Made by a program: the position numbers and the translations under genes. The notes under the pieces were generated by a model. That model was not told the origin of the DNA. It saw nothing but the letters and a program-made list of their open reading frames with translations, and searched no databases. Below are positions 6,390 to 8,928 of a stretch of 8,928 nt of DNA, piece by piece; position 1 is the stretch's first letter; each line of letters begins with the position of its first letter. This DNA is from an uncultured euryarchaeote (GTDB taxonomy: Archaea; Thermoplasmatota; Poseidoniia; Poseidoniales; Thalassarchaeaceae). The stretch covers positions 1-8,928 of the forward strand of contig CALCEF010000132.1 of the NCBI GenBank assembly GCA_937901365.1. The letters are read 5' to 3'.

Positions 6390-6544
6390 TCAAAAGTGCA
6401 CCCCGGTAGCCTTGACTATCGTGGGGAAGAGGTGGAGACCGTCCCGCCCTGCGGGGGTGACGGGGTGGTCAGAGAAACCAGAATCGACGTTTCTGGACAC
6501 CAGAGGACTCACACAGATGTGAGTGTGGAAATTAATCATAAATT
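6390..6544 (+). other. Structured pre-23S leader (5' external spacer)
   Basis: This region between the presumed transcription start and the mature 23S 5' end contains three local hairpins. The first is 6437-6448 with 6459-6470 (11 of 12 positions pair, including two G-T wobbles). The second is CCAGAA (6478-6483) with TTCTGG (6491-6496). The third is ACTCACA (6507-6513) with TGTGAGT (6518-6524), a perfect 7-bp stem with a 4-base loop. An A/T-rich stretch follows up to 6544. Archaeal pre-23S RNAs usually have flanks that pair into a long processing stem with a bulge-helix-bulge cut site; the partner 3' flank lies outside the window, so this cannot be tested here. The left boundary is inferred from the TATA-like box. 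Confidence 0.5.

Positions 6545-8928
<2,384 letters not shown>

Overview
The window reads as a chromosomal fragment of a mesophilic euryarchaeon. The Thermoplasmata side is most likely, and my best guess is marine Group II (Poseidoniales). Three things support this. There is an archaeal RNase P protein (Rpp21/Rnp4 type). The 23S rRNA is archaeal in sequence, with G at the position equivalent to E. coli 2058. The 23S gene stands alone behind its own promoter and leader, with no 16S gene upstream, an unlinked layout known in Thermoplasma and, as I recall, in Group II clones. The group-level assignment is inference from memory of protein style and layout, not from a search.

All genes lie on the + strand. 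Left part (1-1526): the C-terminal end of a proline-rich protein, then a compact set for nucleotide and RNA metabolism. This set is adenylate kinase (adk), RNase P protein component 4 (rnp4) and a YhbY-like CRM-domain protein. rnp4 and yhbY overlap by 4 bases in an ATGA junction behind a strong Shine-Dalgarno, so they are very likely co-transcribed. Middle part (1591-4926): two large integral membrane transporters in tandem. The first is a CPA1/NhaP-type Na+/H+ antiporter with a long cytosolic tail. The second is an ArsB/NhaD (ion transporter) superfamily permease with an unusual Gly/Cys/His-rich loop. Together they suggest Na+/H+ homeostasis, though the substrate of the second is not settled by sequence.

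Right part (4987-8928): a protein with an N-terminal zinc ribbon, a long acidic low-complexity linker and a C-terminal TPR-like helical region (function unknown). Next comes a 280-base intergenic region containing a perfect 9-bp hairpin followed by T5 (candidate terminator), a TATA-like box and a structured leader. The 23S rRNA gene then runs off the right edge after about 2.38 kb, roughly at E. coli position 2400. The peptidyl transferase loop and the sarcin-ricin loop are therefore outside the window.

I found no mobile element, CRISPR array, tRNA or clear defence system. Most of the window is ordinary core-genome content. The least explained items are the zinc-ribbon/acidic/TPR protein, the loop insertion in the permease, the proline-rich tail with its W-T-M-E-Q-W motif, and the structured DNA in front of the 23S gene.
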